Assembly (NCBI RefSeq): GCF_004117875.1
Contig: NZ_RAHW01000003.1
Span: forward strand, 372,001-436,000
DNA length: 64,000 bases
Direction: 5' to 3'
Source of the DNA: Geomonas oryzae
Lineage (GTDB): Bacteria; Desulfobacterota; Desulfuromonadia; Geobacterales; Geobacteraceae
Below the pieces are notes generated by a model. That model was not told where the DNA came from. It made no database searches and saw nothing but the letters and a program-made list of their open reading frames with translations. The position numbers were made by a program, and so were the translations under genes. Below are positions 16,303-23,694 of the stretch, piece after piece; position 1 is the first letter of the stretch; each line of letters opens with the position of its first letter.

Positions 16303-17460
16303 TCAGGAGAGGCCGTCCAGGATGGCGCGGGAGATGATGAGGCGCTGGATCTCGCTCGTCCCCTCGTAGATCGAGGTGACCCGGACGTCGCGGGCGTAGC
16401 GCTCGACGGGGAAGTCCCCCAGATACCCGTAGCCGCCGAGCATCTGCACCGCCTTGTAGCAGGCCCTGTTGGCGGCTTCGGTGGCGTAGAGCTTCGCCAT
16501 GGATGCCTCTTTCGCGAAACTCCTTCCCGCCTCCTTGCGGTAGGCGGCCTGCATGAGCAGAAGGCGCGCGGCCTCGAGTTCCGTATAGGCGTCGGCGATC
16601 ATGAAGCGGATCCCTTCGAATTTGGTGATCTTCTGGCCGAACTGGGACCTCTGAGCCGCGTACGAGGTGGCAAAATCCATCGCGGCGAGGCCGATGCCGA
16701 GGGCGAGCGACCCGATGCCGATGCGCCCGCCGGCGAGTTCCCCCACCGCCACCTTAAAGCCCCGGTTCAGCTCGCCCAACAGGGCGGACGCCGGTATCCT
16801 GCATGCCTCGAAGGTGACGCTGCAGGTGGCGGAGGCGCGCTGGCCACTTTTATCCTCTTCTCGCCCGATGATGAGCCCCGGGGTCCCCGGTTCCACGAGG
16901 AAACAGCTGATCCCTTCACCCCTTTGGGCGTCACGGTCGGTGACCGCCCATACCACGAAGACACCGGCGTAGGGGGCGCTGGTGATGAAGGCCTTGGTGC
17001 CGTCGAGGATGAAGTGGTCGCCGTCGCGGCGCGCGGTGGTCGACATGGCGGCAGGGTCGGACCCGGCGCCGGGCTCGGTGAGGGCGAAGCTCGCGGCGGT
17101 GCAGTCGCCTGTGCAGATGCAGGGGATGTAGCGTTCCTTCTGCTCCTCAGACCCGATCGCCTCGATAACCTCGCAGACCATGTTGTTGACCGAGACGGTG
17201 ACCGCGGTCGAGGCGCAGGCGCGTGCGATCTCGGTCATGGCGACGGAAAAGGCGACGGAGCCCGCCTCGGAACCGCCGTAGGCGGCCGATACGTCAAGCC
17301 CCATGAAGCCCAGTCGGGCCAGTTTCTTCAGGTTTTCGACGAAGGCGGGACGGTCCCCCTCCCGATCGAGCCTGGCCGCCATGGGGGCCAGTTCGGCGGC
17401 GGCGAAGGCGCGAGCCGTGTCGCGGATGAGCCGCTGTTCTTCGGTGAGGTCGAGAAACAT
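16303..17460 (-). CDS. Acyl-CoA dehydrogenase
   Basis: FAD enzyme that introduces the 2,3 double bond into acyl-CoA; 385 residues, typical length. Seen: ALTEPGAGSDPAAM and FILDGTKAFITSA (FAD and substrate binding), RSQFGQKITKFEGIRFMIAD, MLGGYGYLGDFPVERYARD and the catalytic Glu in SIYEGTSEIQRLIIS. The last matches short-chain (butyryl-CoA) dehydrogenases. It is third in a probable thiolase - hydroxyacyl-CoA dehydrogenase - acyl-CoA dehydrogenase operon (24-base gap), serving beta-oxidation or benzoyl-CoA/butyrate metabolism. Chain-length specificity cannot be read. Confidence 0.95.
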   Translation of the reverse strand: MFLDLTEEQRLIRDTARAFAAAELAPMAARLDREGDRPAFVENLKKLARLGFMGLDVSAAYGGSEAGSVAFSVAMTEIARACASTAVTVSVNNMVCEVIEAIGSEEQKERYIPCICTGDCTAASFALTEPGAGSDPAAMSTTARRDGDHFILDGTKAFITSAPYAGVFVVWAVTDRDAQRGEGISCFLVEPGTPGLIIGREEDKSGQRASATCSVTFEACRIPASALLGELNRGFKVAVGELAGGRIGIGSLALGIGLAAMDFATSYAAQRSQFGQKITKFEGIRFMIADAYTELEAARLLLMQAAYRKEAGRSFAKEASMAKLYATEAANRACYKAVQMLGGYGYLGDFPVERYARDVRVTSIYEGTSEIQRLIISRAILDGLS

Positions 17461-17484
17461 GGATGCTCCGTTGGAGGGAGGTAT

Positions 17485-18330
17485 CTAGTAGCTGTAAAAG
17501 CCCCGGCCGGACTTGCGGCCGAGGTAGCCCGCGTCGACCATCTGCACGAGCAGGGGGCAGGGGCGGTATTTGGGATCCTTGAAGCCGTCGTAGAGCACCT
17601 TGCAGATCGCGAGCACGGTATCGAGCCCTATGAAGTCGGCAAGCTGCAGCGGCCCCATCGGCTGGTTCGTGCCGAGCTTCATGCCGCGGTCGATGTCCTC
17701 CGCCTTTGCGATCCCCTCGTAAAGCGCGAAGGCGGCCTCGTTGATCATCGGGATGAGGATGCGGTTCACGATGAAGCCGGGGTAGTCCATGGAGGTTGCC
17801 ATCTCCTTCCCGAGGAAGGCGACCGCCTCCGCAACGGCCTGGAAGGTCTCCTCGCTGGTGGCGATGCCGCGGATCACCTCGACCAGGGTCATGACCGGCA
17901 CGGGATTCATGAAGTGCATGCCGATGACGCGGTCCGGCCGGGAGGTTGCCGCGGCGATTCTCGTGATGGAGATGGAGGAGGTGTTGGAGGCGAGGATGGC
18001 GTGCTCGGGGGCGATGCCGTCCAGGGTGCGGAAGAGCCCCAGCTTGAGCGGCTCGTTTTCGGTGGCCGCTTCGACGATCAGGTCGCAGGCGACGAACTCA
18101 TCCGGCGAGGAAGCGACCGTGATGCGTGCCAGGATCTCGTCGATTCCGGCGTCGAAGACGACCCCCTTCTTCGCCTGGCGCTCGAGGTTCTGCGCGATGG
18201 TTGCAACCCCTTTGGCCGCCTGCGCCGGGACGGGATCATAGGCGATGACCCGGCAGCCGTTTTGGGCGAAGACGTGCGCTATGCCGCTTCCCATCTGGCC
18301 GATGCCAGCCACCCCCACCGTCTTGAACAT
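17485..18330 (-). CDS. 3-hydroxybutyryl-CoA dehydrogenase
   Basis: NAD(P)-dependent oxidation of 3-hydroxyacyl-CoA to the keto form; 281 residues from ATG 18330 (MFKTVGVAGIGQMG), 2 bases after a GGAGGGGAG site. Rossmann GIGQMGSGIAHVF, the catalytic His in GMHFMNPVPVM and the C-terminal signature GPLQLADFIGLD and GRGFYSY are all present. It is 13 bases downstream of the thiolase. No enoyl-CoA hydratase gene is in this cluster. Confidence 0.96.
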   Translation of the reverse strand: MFKTVGVAGIGQMGSGIAHVFAQNGCRVIAYDPVPAQAAKGVATIAQNLERQAKKGVVFDAGIDEILARITVASSPDEFVACDLIVEAATENEPLKLGLFRTLDGIAPEHAILASNTSSISITRIAAATSRPDRVIGMHFMNPVPVMTLVEVIRGIATSEETFQAVAEAVAFLGKEMATSMDYPGFIVNRILIPMINEAAFALYEGIAKAEDIDRGMKLGTNQPMGPLQLADFIGLDTVLAICKVLYDGFKDPKYRPCPLLVQMVDAGYLGRKSGRGFYSY

Positions 18331-18343
18331 GCTCCCCTCCGCC

Positions 18344-19528
18344 CTACACCCTCTCGAAAATGGCAGCCACCGCCTCGCCGCCGCCGATGCAGAGCGAGGC
18401 AAGCCCGTAACGCTTGCCGCTTTTTTGCAGCTCGCGCACCAGGGTCGCGGCGAGCCTCGCGCCGCTTGCCCCGATGGGATGCCCGAGGGCGCAGGCACCG
18501 CCGTTCACGTTCACCTTCTTCATGTCGAGCCCAAGCTCACGGATCGCGATCAACGGCACGGCGGCAAAGGCCTCGTTGATCTCGAAAAGATCAATCTCGT
18601 CCGGGTCGATCCCGGCGCGCGCGCAAACCGCCTTGATGGCGCCGACCGGCGCGTCGGTGTACTGGTCGGGATGCATGCTGCAGGTGGCATACGCGACGAG
18701 GCGCGCCTTCGCTCTCAACCGGTAACGCTCGACCGCCTCGGCACCGGCCAAAAGCGCGAAGGCCGCACCGTCGTTGATGGTCGAGGCGTTCCCGGCGGTG
18801 ATGGTGGCGCCTTCACGGCCGAAGGCGGGTTTGAGGTCGGCGATCCTCGCTATGTCGACCCGGAACGGCTCCTCGTCCTCGCTCACCGTTTCCCTGCCGT
18901 GGCCGTGCTTTCCCTTCTTCACCACCGGCACGATCTCGTCGGCGAAGATCCCCTCGGAAACCGCCTCCTGGGCCAGCTGGTAAGAGCGCAGCGCGAACTC
19001 GTCCTGCGCCTCGCGCCCGAGGGCGTGCCGCTTGACCGCCTCCTCGGCGATCTCCCCCATATGACGCCCCGAGTAGGGGTCCTGGAGCCCATCGTACAGC
19101 ATCAAATCGAGCAGTTGCCCGTGCCCCATCCGGTAACCGTAACGGGCCTTTTTCAGGGCGAAGGGTGCCTGCGACATGCTCTCCATGCCACCGGCTATGG
19201 CCACCTCTGCGTCGCCCAGCATGATGGAGCCGGCCGCCAGCATGATCGCCTTCAGACCGCTGCCGCACACCTTGTTGATGGTCATGGCGTGGGTGCTGTC
19301 GGGAATCCCCGCCCTGCGCATCGCCTGCCGTGCCGGGGCCTGTCCGCACCCGCCGGCGAGGACCTGCCCGGCAATGACCTCGTCCACGGCCGCCGCCTCC
19401 AGGGCGCTGCGCTCGAGAAGCGCCTGCATTACCGTCCCCGCCAGGGCAGGCGCCTCCAGCTCGGAGAGAACTCCTCCGAAGGAACCGAACGGCGTCCTCA
19501 ACGCCTCGACGACAAACACCTCTCTCAT
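18344..19528 (-). CDS. Acetyl-CoA C-acetyltransferase (thiolase)
   Basis: Condenses two acetyl-CoA or cleaves 3-ketoacyl-CoA; 394 residues. The acylated Cys is in NKVCGSGLKAIM (near residue 88). His is in NEAFAA..GGACALGHPIGASG, and the second Cys is in SLCIGGGEAVA. It is the first gene of the beta-oxidation-type operon. The 352-base gap upstream (19529-19880) holds a dispersed repeat and the M24 peptidase terminator; I could not pick a confident promoter. Confidence 0.96.
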   Translation of the reverse strand: MREVFVVEALRTPFGSFGGVLSELEAPALAGTVMQALLERSALEAAAVDEVIAGQVLAGGCGQAPARQAMRRAGIPDSTHAMTINKVCGSGLKAIMLAAGSIMLGDAEVAIAGGMESMSQAPFALKKARYGYRMGHGQLLDLMLYDGLQDPYSGRHMGEIAEEAVKRHALGREAQDEFALRSYQLAQEAVSEGIFADEIVPVVKKGKHGHGRETVSEDEEPFRVDIARIADLKPAFGREGATITAGNASTINDGAAFALLAGAEAVERYRLRAKARLVAYATCSMHPDQYTDAPVGAIKAVCARAGIDPDEIDLFEINEAFAAVPLIAIRELGLDMKKVNVNGGACALGHPIGASGARLAATLVRELQKSGKRYGLASLCIGGGEAVAAIFERV

Positions 19529-19681
19529 GCCCCCTCCCCACGCGTCTGTTACTCTGTGTCCGGGCTCTCAAGACAGTCACAGGAGAAATAAATCTACAAT
19601 GTTTTTGCTATAACGCCAGCACCTCATGCAGGAAAGGGAATCTCAATTAGTCATTATCTTCCGTCACATAACGTCCACATC

Positions 19682-19737
19682 CCCTCTCCCTCTGGGAGAG
19701 GGCAAGGGTGAGGGCGTCAGCAGCTGCAGTTTCTCAC
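19682..19737 (+). repeat. 56-bp dispersed repeat, copy B
   Basis: Starts CCCTCTCCCTCTGGGAGAGG, continues AAGGGTGAGGGCGTC and GCAGCT, and matches the reverse complement of 6012-6067 at about 50 of 56 positions. It lies between the thiolase start and the M24 peptidase terminator. Confidence 0.85.
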
Positions 19738-19827
19738 TTCGAGACAACGCCCTCACCCCCCTTCGCATAAAAAAAGCTACGGGGGGCAGGCCCGCCCAGC
19801 AGAATGTGGCGGACAGTAAATAAAGAA

Positions 19828-19856
19828 AAAGGGCAACGCTTTGACTGTTGCCCTTT
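19828..19856 (-). terminator. Terminator of the M24 peptidase gene
   Basis: Stem AAAGGGCAAC / GTTGCCCTTT with a 9-base loop. Read on the minus strand it is followed by a T-rich TTTCTTT tract. Confidence 0.85.
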
Positions 19857-19880
19857 CCCGTCTCCTTAACAGTAACAAGC

Positions 19881-21050
19881 TCAGAGATAGACGATGTCGT
19901 CCGGCAGGTCGCTCAGCTTCTCCCCCCCTTTTTCGGTGACGGCAAAGGTGTTCTCTATGCCGATCACCCCCTTGCCGGGGAAGACGAACTTCGGCTCTAT
20001 GGCGAGGGTCTGTCCCACCTGCAGCGGGACCTTGAACCCCTGGGCGAGCACCGGGAATTCGTCCAGCTCCAAGCCGACGCCGTGGCCGACAAAGCGGGCG
20101 TTCTCACCCGGCGCCCCCATGAAATGCTCGGCGAGCCCTGCGTCGGTAGCCATCTCCAGGGCCTTCAGGAAGAGCTCCTCGCAGATGGCGCCGGGCTTCA
20201 GGTTTTGCGCCAGGTAATCCTGGATGGCGACGGCTACCCCGAAGGCGTGCTCCAGCTCCGGGTCGAGCTTTCCGATCACGAAAAAGCGGGTCATGTCGAT
20301 GATGTAACCGTTGAAGACCGCGGTGTAGTCGATCAGGATGGGCGCATCGGCGGGGATTAGAGCGGCGGACGCCCCGTGGGGCGAGGCGGCGGACATCCCC
20401 TGGCCGGTGACGGCGCCGTCGAAGAAGCCGGTATCGCCCGCCGTTGCGGAGGAGACGGCAAGCCCCTGGAAGAGCTCCTGGTTGAAGGCGCGCATCCTTA
20501 CATACCCCTCCCCGCCCGCCTTTCTCAGCCGGTACTCGAACTCGGCGGCGAGATCCACCTCGCGCATCCCTTCCTTAAGAAACTGCGGCACGGCACGGAA
20601 GACCTGCCCGAGCTCGACGCCGCAGTGCCGGATCTGATCCAGCTCCCAGGCCGATTTCACGGAGCGTATCTCGCGGTTCACCGCGGAGACATCCACGAAC
20701 TCGCGTCCCGGAAGCAGCTTCTGGTAATACTGGTACTGCTGCACCGGCGCCACGTCGAAGGTGAAACCGATCTTTTTCACTTCATCGCCAAACTCGCCGG
20801 GAAATTCCTTGCTGGAGGGAAAGGGCCTGGTGTCGTCGATGCAGCTCTCGGCCTTGGCCCGTGTGTAGCTCTTGCGCACGAAAAGGCGCGGCTCACCCGA
20901 AGCGGGGACCCAGAGGGTCGAGTTCTGCCTGGTGCCGGAAAAGTAATAGACGTCTATCGGGTAGATGAAGAGCGCCCCGTCCATCCCTTTTGCCTGCAAC
21001 TCCCGCTGCAGCCGCCCTATCCTCTCCTTTGCTTCCTGCCTTGTCAGCAT
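19881..21050 (-). CDS. M24-family Xaa-Pro aminopeptidase/dipeptidase
   Basis: Metallopeptidase of the pita-bread fold; 389 residues from ATG 21050 (MLTRQEAKERIGRLQ). This start overlaps the upstream kinase stop by 7 bases (ATGCTGA), so the genes are coupled. Metal ligands fit the family: two Asp in ILIDYTAVFNGYIIDMTRF, His in GHGVGLELDE, and two Glu in LAIEPKFVFPG and IGIENTFAVTE. The N-terminal domain has YFSGTRQNSTLWV, typical of Xaa-Pro peptidases. A role in peptide recycling is general family knowledge; the kinase pairing suggests nothing more specific. Confidence 0.94.
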   Translation of the reverse strand: MLTRQEAKERIGRLQRELQAKGMDGALFIYPIDVYYFSGTRQNSTLWVPASGEPRLFVRKSYTRAKAESCIDDTRPFPSSKEFPGEFGDEVKKIGFTFDVAPVQQYQYYQKLLPGREFVDVSAVNREIRSVKSAWELDQIRHCGVELGQVFRAVPQFLKEGMREVDLAAEFEYRLRKAGGEGYVRMRAFNQELFQGLAVSSATAGDTGFFDGAVTGQGMSAASPHGASAALIPADAPILIDYTAVFNGYIIDMTRFFVIGKLDPELEHAFGVAVAIQDYLAQNLKPGAICEELFLKALEMATDAGLAEHFMGAPGENARFVGHGVGLELDEFPVLAQGFKVPLQVGQTLAIEPKFVFPGKGVIGIENTFAVTEKGGEKLSDLPDDIVYL

Positions 21051-22663
21051 GCCTGTCCCCCGTTTTGGTTTTGCTGGTCCCCCAGCGTGAAGAAGAAGGT
21101 CGCGCCCTCTCCCGGCTGCGCCTCGGCCCATATCTGGCCGCCGTGACGCTGGATGACGCGCTGCACGCTCGCAAGGCCGATGCCGGTTCCCTTGAAGTCG
21201 TCGGCATCATGCAGGCGCTGGAATGGCTTGAAAAGCTGCGCGGCCTTCCCCATGTCGAATCCCGCGCCGTTGTCGCGTATGAAGAAAACGTCCTTCCCCT
21301 GCGAACGATCGACGCCGATCTCGATGCAGCTTTGCTCCTTCTTCGCCGAATACTTCCATGCGTTGCCGAGAAGGTTGTCGAGCACCACGCGGATGAGCTG
21401 GGCATCGGCCTGTGCCGTCATCGACGGCTCCACAAGGCAGCTGATGCGTCGCTGCGGGTCGGACAGCCTCAACTCGGCCAGGATCTCCTCGGCAAGGCCG
21501 GTCACGTCCACCGTTTCGCGCTGCAGCGTGCCGCAGTAGCGGCGCGAGAAGTTGAGCAAGGTGTCGATCAGGTGGTTCATCTTGATGCTGCCGTTCAGGA
21601 TCTCCTGGACGTAGTCGCGGCACTGCGGGTCGAGGTTCCCTCCGAAGAGTTCGAGGATGATCTGGCTGTAGCCGTTGATGGCGGTCAAAGGACGCCTGAG
21701 GTCGTGGGAAACGGTGTAGTTGAAGGCCTCCAGTTCCTCGTTGGCGGTCTCAAGTTCGAGGGCGCGCGCGGATAGGTGCGTGTGCAGCACCTCGATCTCC
21801 TCCGCGGTCTGCTTTCTGCGGGTGACGTCGGATATCATGGCGAAGGAACCGCCGAATACCCCGTTGCCGTCATGAATCGGTTTCGCGGAGACGCTGGCCC
21901 ATACCCTGGAGCCGTCCTTGCGGACGAAGATGGTCTCGTAATGCTCGGCAATCCCTTGCTCGCGGCTTTTCTGGCGCGCCGCGGTCTCGTCGTGCAGCGC
22001 CTCGTCGACGAACTCGAGGAAGGGATGACCGATCACCTCGGAAATCTCGCGCCCGAGCATGTCGGCAAACTGCTGGTTGATATAGCTGAGCCGGCCGTTG
22101 CAGTCGGCGGCGACGATCGCCTCCTGCGAGGTCTCGACGATCATTCTAAAGCGAGCCTCGTTCTCCTTAAGCGCCTGCTTCGCCTTCTTCCATTCGGTTA
22201 CATCCGTCATCACCGCCAGCGATCTCACGATCTCTCCGGCAGCGTCGCGCTCGGCCGAAGCGGAGAGCAGCACCTCGATGATCTCACCACTCTTGCTGAC
22301 CACCTGGTACTCCACGTTGCGGCACGACCCGGTACGGAAGAATTCCGGCAACACCTCTTCCAACGCGTAGCGCCGAGATTGCGGGGTGAGGAAGTCGCTC
22401 GAACGGCGCCCGACGACCTCGTCCCGAGAATACCCCAGCACCTCCGTCCAGTGGTTGCTGACGTCGAGCAGGAGACCGTTTCTGTCGATGGAATGCAGCA
22501 TCACCGGCGTCTCGTTGTAGAGATGGCGAAAGCGCCGCTCGCTGTCGGACAGGCGGTGCAGCTCGCTTTTTTGTTCGTCGCAAAGCCGGCGCAATCCCGC
22601 GTTCTCCGCCTGCAGTCGGGCAAGCTCGTTGCGAAGGTCTTCTGTCAGTACGTCTTCTTGCAT
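21044..22663 (-). CDS. PAS-PAS sensor histidine kinase (soluble)
   Basis: A 539-residue cytoplasmic kinase. An N-terminal coiled coil (DLRNELARLQAENAGLRRL) is followed by PAS1 (about 45-165), PAS2 (about 170-290), another coiled coil (ALELETANEELEAFNY) and HisKA with His in TVSHDLRRPLTAINGYS, the phytochrome-like kinase type. The HATPase has NLLGNAWKYS, DNGAGFD and KGTGIGLASVQRVI. No membrane segment or receiver is present, so it needs a separate response regulator. Its upstream region includes TTTACGATGTATACG (22703-22717), reminiscent of the palindrome before the neighbouring thioesterase. Confidence 0.95.
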   Translation of the reverse strand: MQEDVLTEDLRNELARLQAENAGLRRLCDEQKSELHRLSDSERRFRHLYNETPVMLHSIDRNGLLLDVSNHWTEVLGYSRDEVVGRRSSDFLTPQSRRYALEEVLPEFFRTGSCRNVEYQVVSKSGEIIEVLLSASAERDAAGEIVRSLAVMTDVTEWKKAKQALKENEARFRMIVETSQEAIVAADCNGRLSYINQQFADMLGREISEVIGHPFLEFVDEALHDETAARQKSREQGIAEHYETIFVRKDGSRVWASVSAKPIHDGNGVFGGSFAMISDVTRRKQTAEEIEVLHTHLSARALELETANEELEAFNYTVSHDLRRPLTAINGYSQIILELFGGNLDPQCRDYVQEILNGSIKMNHLIDTLLNFSRRYCGTLQRETVDVTGLAEEILAELRLSDPQRRISCLVEPSMTAQADAQLIRVVLDNLLGNAWKYSAKKEQSCIEIGVDRSQGKDVFFIRDNGAGFDMGKAAQLFKPFQRLHDADDFKGTGIGLASVQRVIQRHGGQIWAEAQPGEGATFFFTLGDQQNQNGGQAC

Positions 22664-22875
22664 GTCCGCTCCATGAGGCGCCTGCGCCCCCGTGAGACGT
22701 TGTTTACGATGTATACGGGGAGCTTGTCAACTGAATTCCGCCTGCAAGAAACCACACCAGTCTACGCGGCAAACGTTTGATACCATTAAACTTATGCGGG
22801 CATCATCATATTTCCGACATGCAGCGCAACGCCCCCTTTATTTCCGCGGCAAAGTCTGTTATGGTACCTCCGCCC

Positions 22876-22891
22876 TTTACGTATACGTAAA
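22876..22891. promoter_or_regulatory. 16-bp perfect palindrome, probable repressor operator
   Basis: TTTACGTATACGTAAA is a perfect palindrome ending 22 bases before the GTG start of the thioesterase and just upstream of its GGGAGGAG site. Size and symmetry fit a TetR-type operator. No regulator gene adjoins it. Confidence 0.6.
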
Positions 22892-22913
22892 ATACCGGGA
22901 GGAGAAAAACACC

Positions 22914-23396
22914 GTGTCCAATTCAACCGTACTGAAGGCCTGTGAACAGACCGAAATAGATTTGAGCGGCGCCGAGGGGTGGGTCCCTTTCGACGCGCCT
23001 GCGCTGGTCGGGGATTCGCTGCGTTTTGTTTCCGGCGACTCCAGGGGGGACCGCTTCCGGGCCCGCTACTACCGCGACGCAGACAAACACCTGCACGCCC
23101 GCTTCTGGCTCGGCCCCGAAGCCGAGGGGCCGCCGGGACACGCCCACGGCGGCGCGGTCGCCGCCATCATGGACGAGGCACTGGGACTTGCCGCATGGGC
23201 GGCCGGGTATCCTATCGTCGTGGGGAACCTGAACGTGAGTTTCCGCAACATGCTACCGCTGAAAAAGGTGGTGACCGTCGAGAGCCGCGTCGTTTCCGCG
23301 GAAGGGAGGAAGATCATGGTGCACGGCCGGATCTTCCGCGGCAATACCACCTACGCCGAGGCCCAGTGCCTTTGCATCACCATCCCAGGGAAGTAG
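22914..23396 (+). CDS. Hotdog-fold thioesterase (PaaI-like)
   Basis: A 160-residue acyl-CoA thioesterase of the PaaI/4HBT group. The start is GTG 22914 (MSNSTVLKACEQTEI), 9 bases after GGAGGAG; upstream in-frame ATGs fall inside the promoter region. The hotdog helix GHAHGGAVAAIMDEALGLAAW includes the HGG(A)-x-x-x-x-x-D active-site pattern, followed by NLNVSFRNMLPL and TYAEAQCLCITIP. It would hydrolyse small or aromatic acyl-CoA esters. A perfect palindrome in the leader suggests repression, perhaps by an acyl-CoA-responsive regulator. Confidence 0.9.
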   Translation: MSNSTVLKACEQTEIDLSGAEGWVPFDAPALVGDSLRFVSGDSRGDRFRARYYRDADKHLHARFWLGPEAEGPPGHAHGGAVAAIMDEALGLAAWAAGYPIVVGNLNVSFRNMLPLKKVVTVESRVVSAEGRKIMVHGRIFRGNTTYAEAQCLCITIPGK

Positions 23397-23406
23397 CCCC
23401 TTGAGC

Positions 23407-23426
23407 GGCGGCGCAACCGCGCCGCC
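23407..23426 (+). terminator. GC-rich hairpin after the thioesterase gene
   Basis: Stem GGCGGCGC / GCGCCGCC with loop AACC, 11 bases after the stop. The T-tract is poor, so termination may be weak. Confidence 0.55.
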
Positions 23427-23587
23427 GTCCCTCGTCTTACCGCCAGATCACTCCTCGCGTCCCTTTGCCTGCCGCCACTACTGAACCTGGCGCGCAACGT
23501 ATGCTCACAGCCTCGCCCTTCCCGTCACAACTGCAAAGCACGATCATTCTACCTTCCTTTTAGCAGATCACCATATTGTTTCTCCTA

Positions 23588-23614
23588 TTCAATTTCCCCG
23601 CAGATTACCGATGA
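23588..23614 (+). promoter_or_regulatory. Candidate sigma-28 (FliA) promoter of MCP2
   Basis: TTCAATTT (23588-23595), 11 bases, ACCGATGA (23607-23614). Eleven of 16 positions match TAAAGTTT-N11-GCCGATAA. This is weaker than the MCP3 site but has the same spacing. Confidence 0.45.
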
Positions 23615-23694
23615 ATTGTCCATGGTTGTCCGATCTATGACTATGCGTGTTCCAAAGCCGAATTCACCATTTGGCTTGCAAGGGGAGAGATGAC

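Noticed and set aside
16072-18579. Long plus-strand open frame (835 residues) opposite the acyl-CoA dehydrogenase and hydroxyacyl-CoA dehydrogenase genes
   Set aside because: It is the antisense shadow of well-recognised enzymes in GC-rich DNA and has no domain or ribosome-binding site.
19626-19823. 65-residue open frame before the M24 terminator
   Set aside because: It translates the 56-bp dispersed repeat and the terminator leader.
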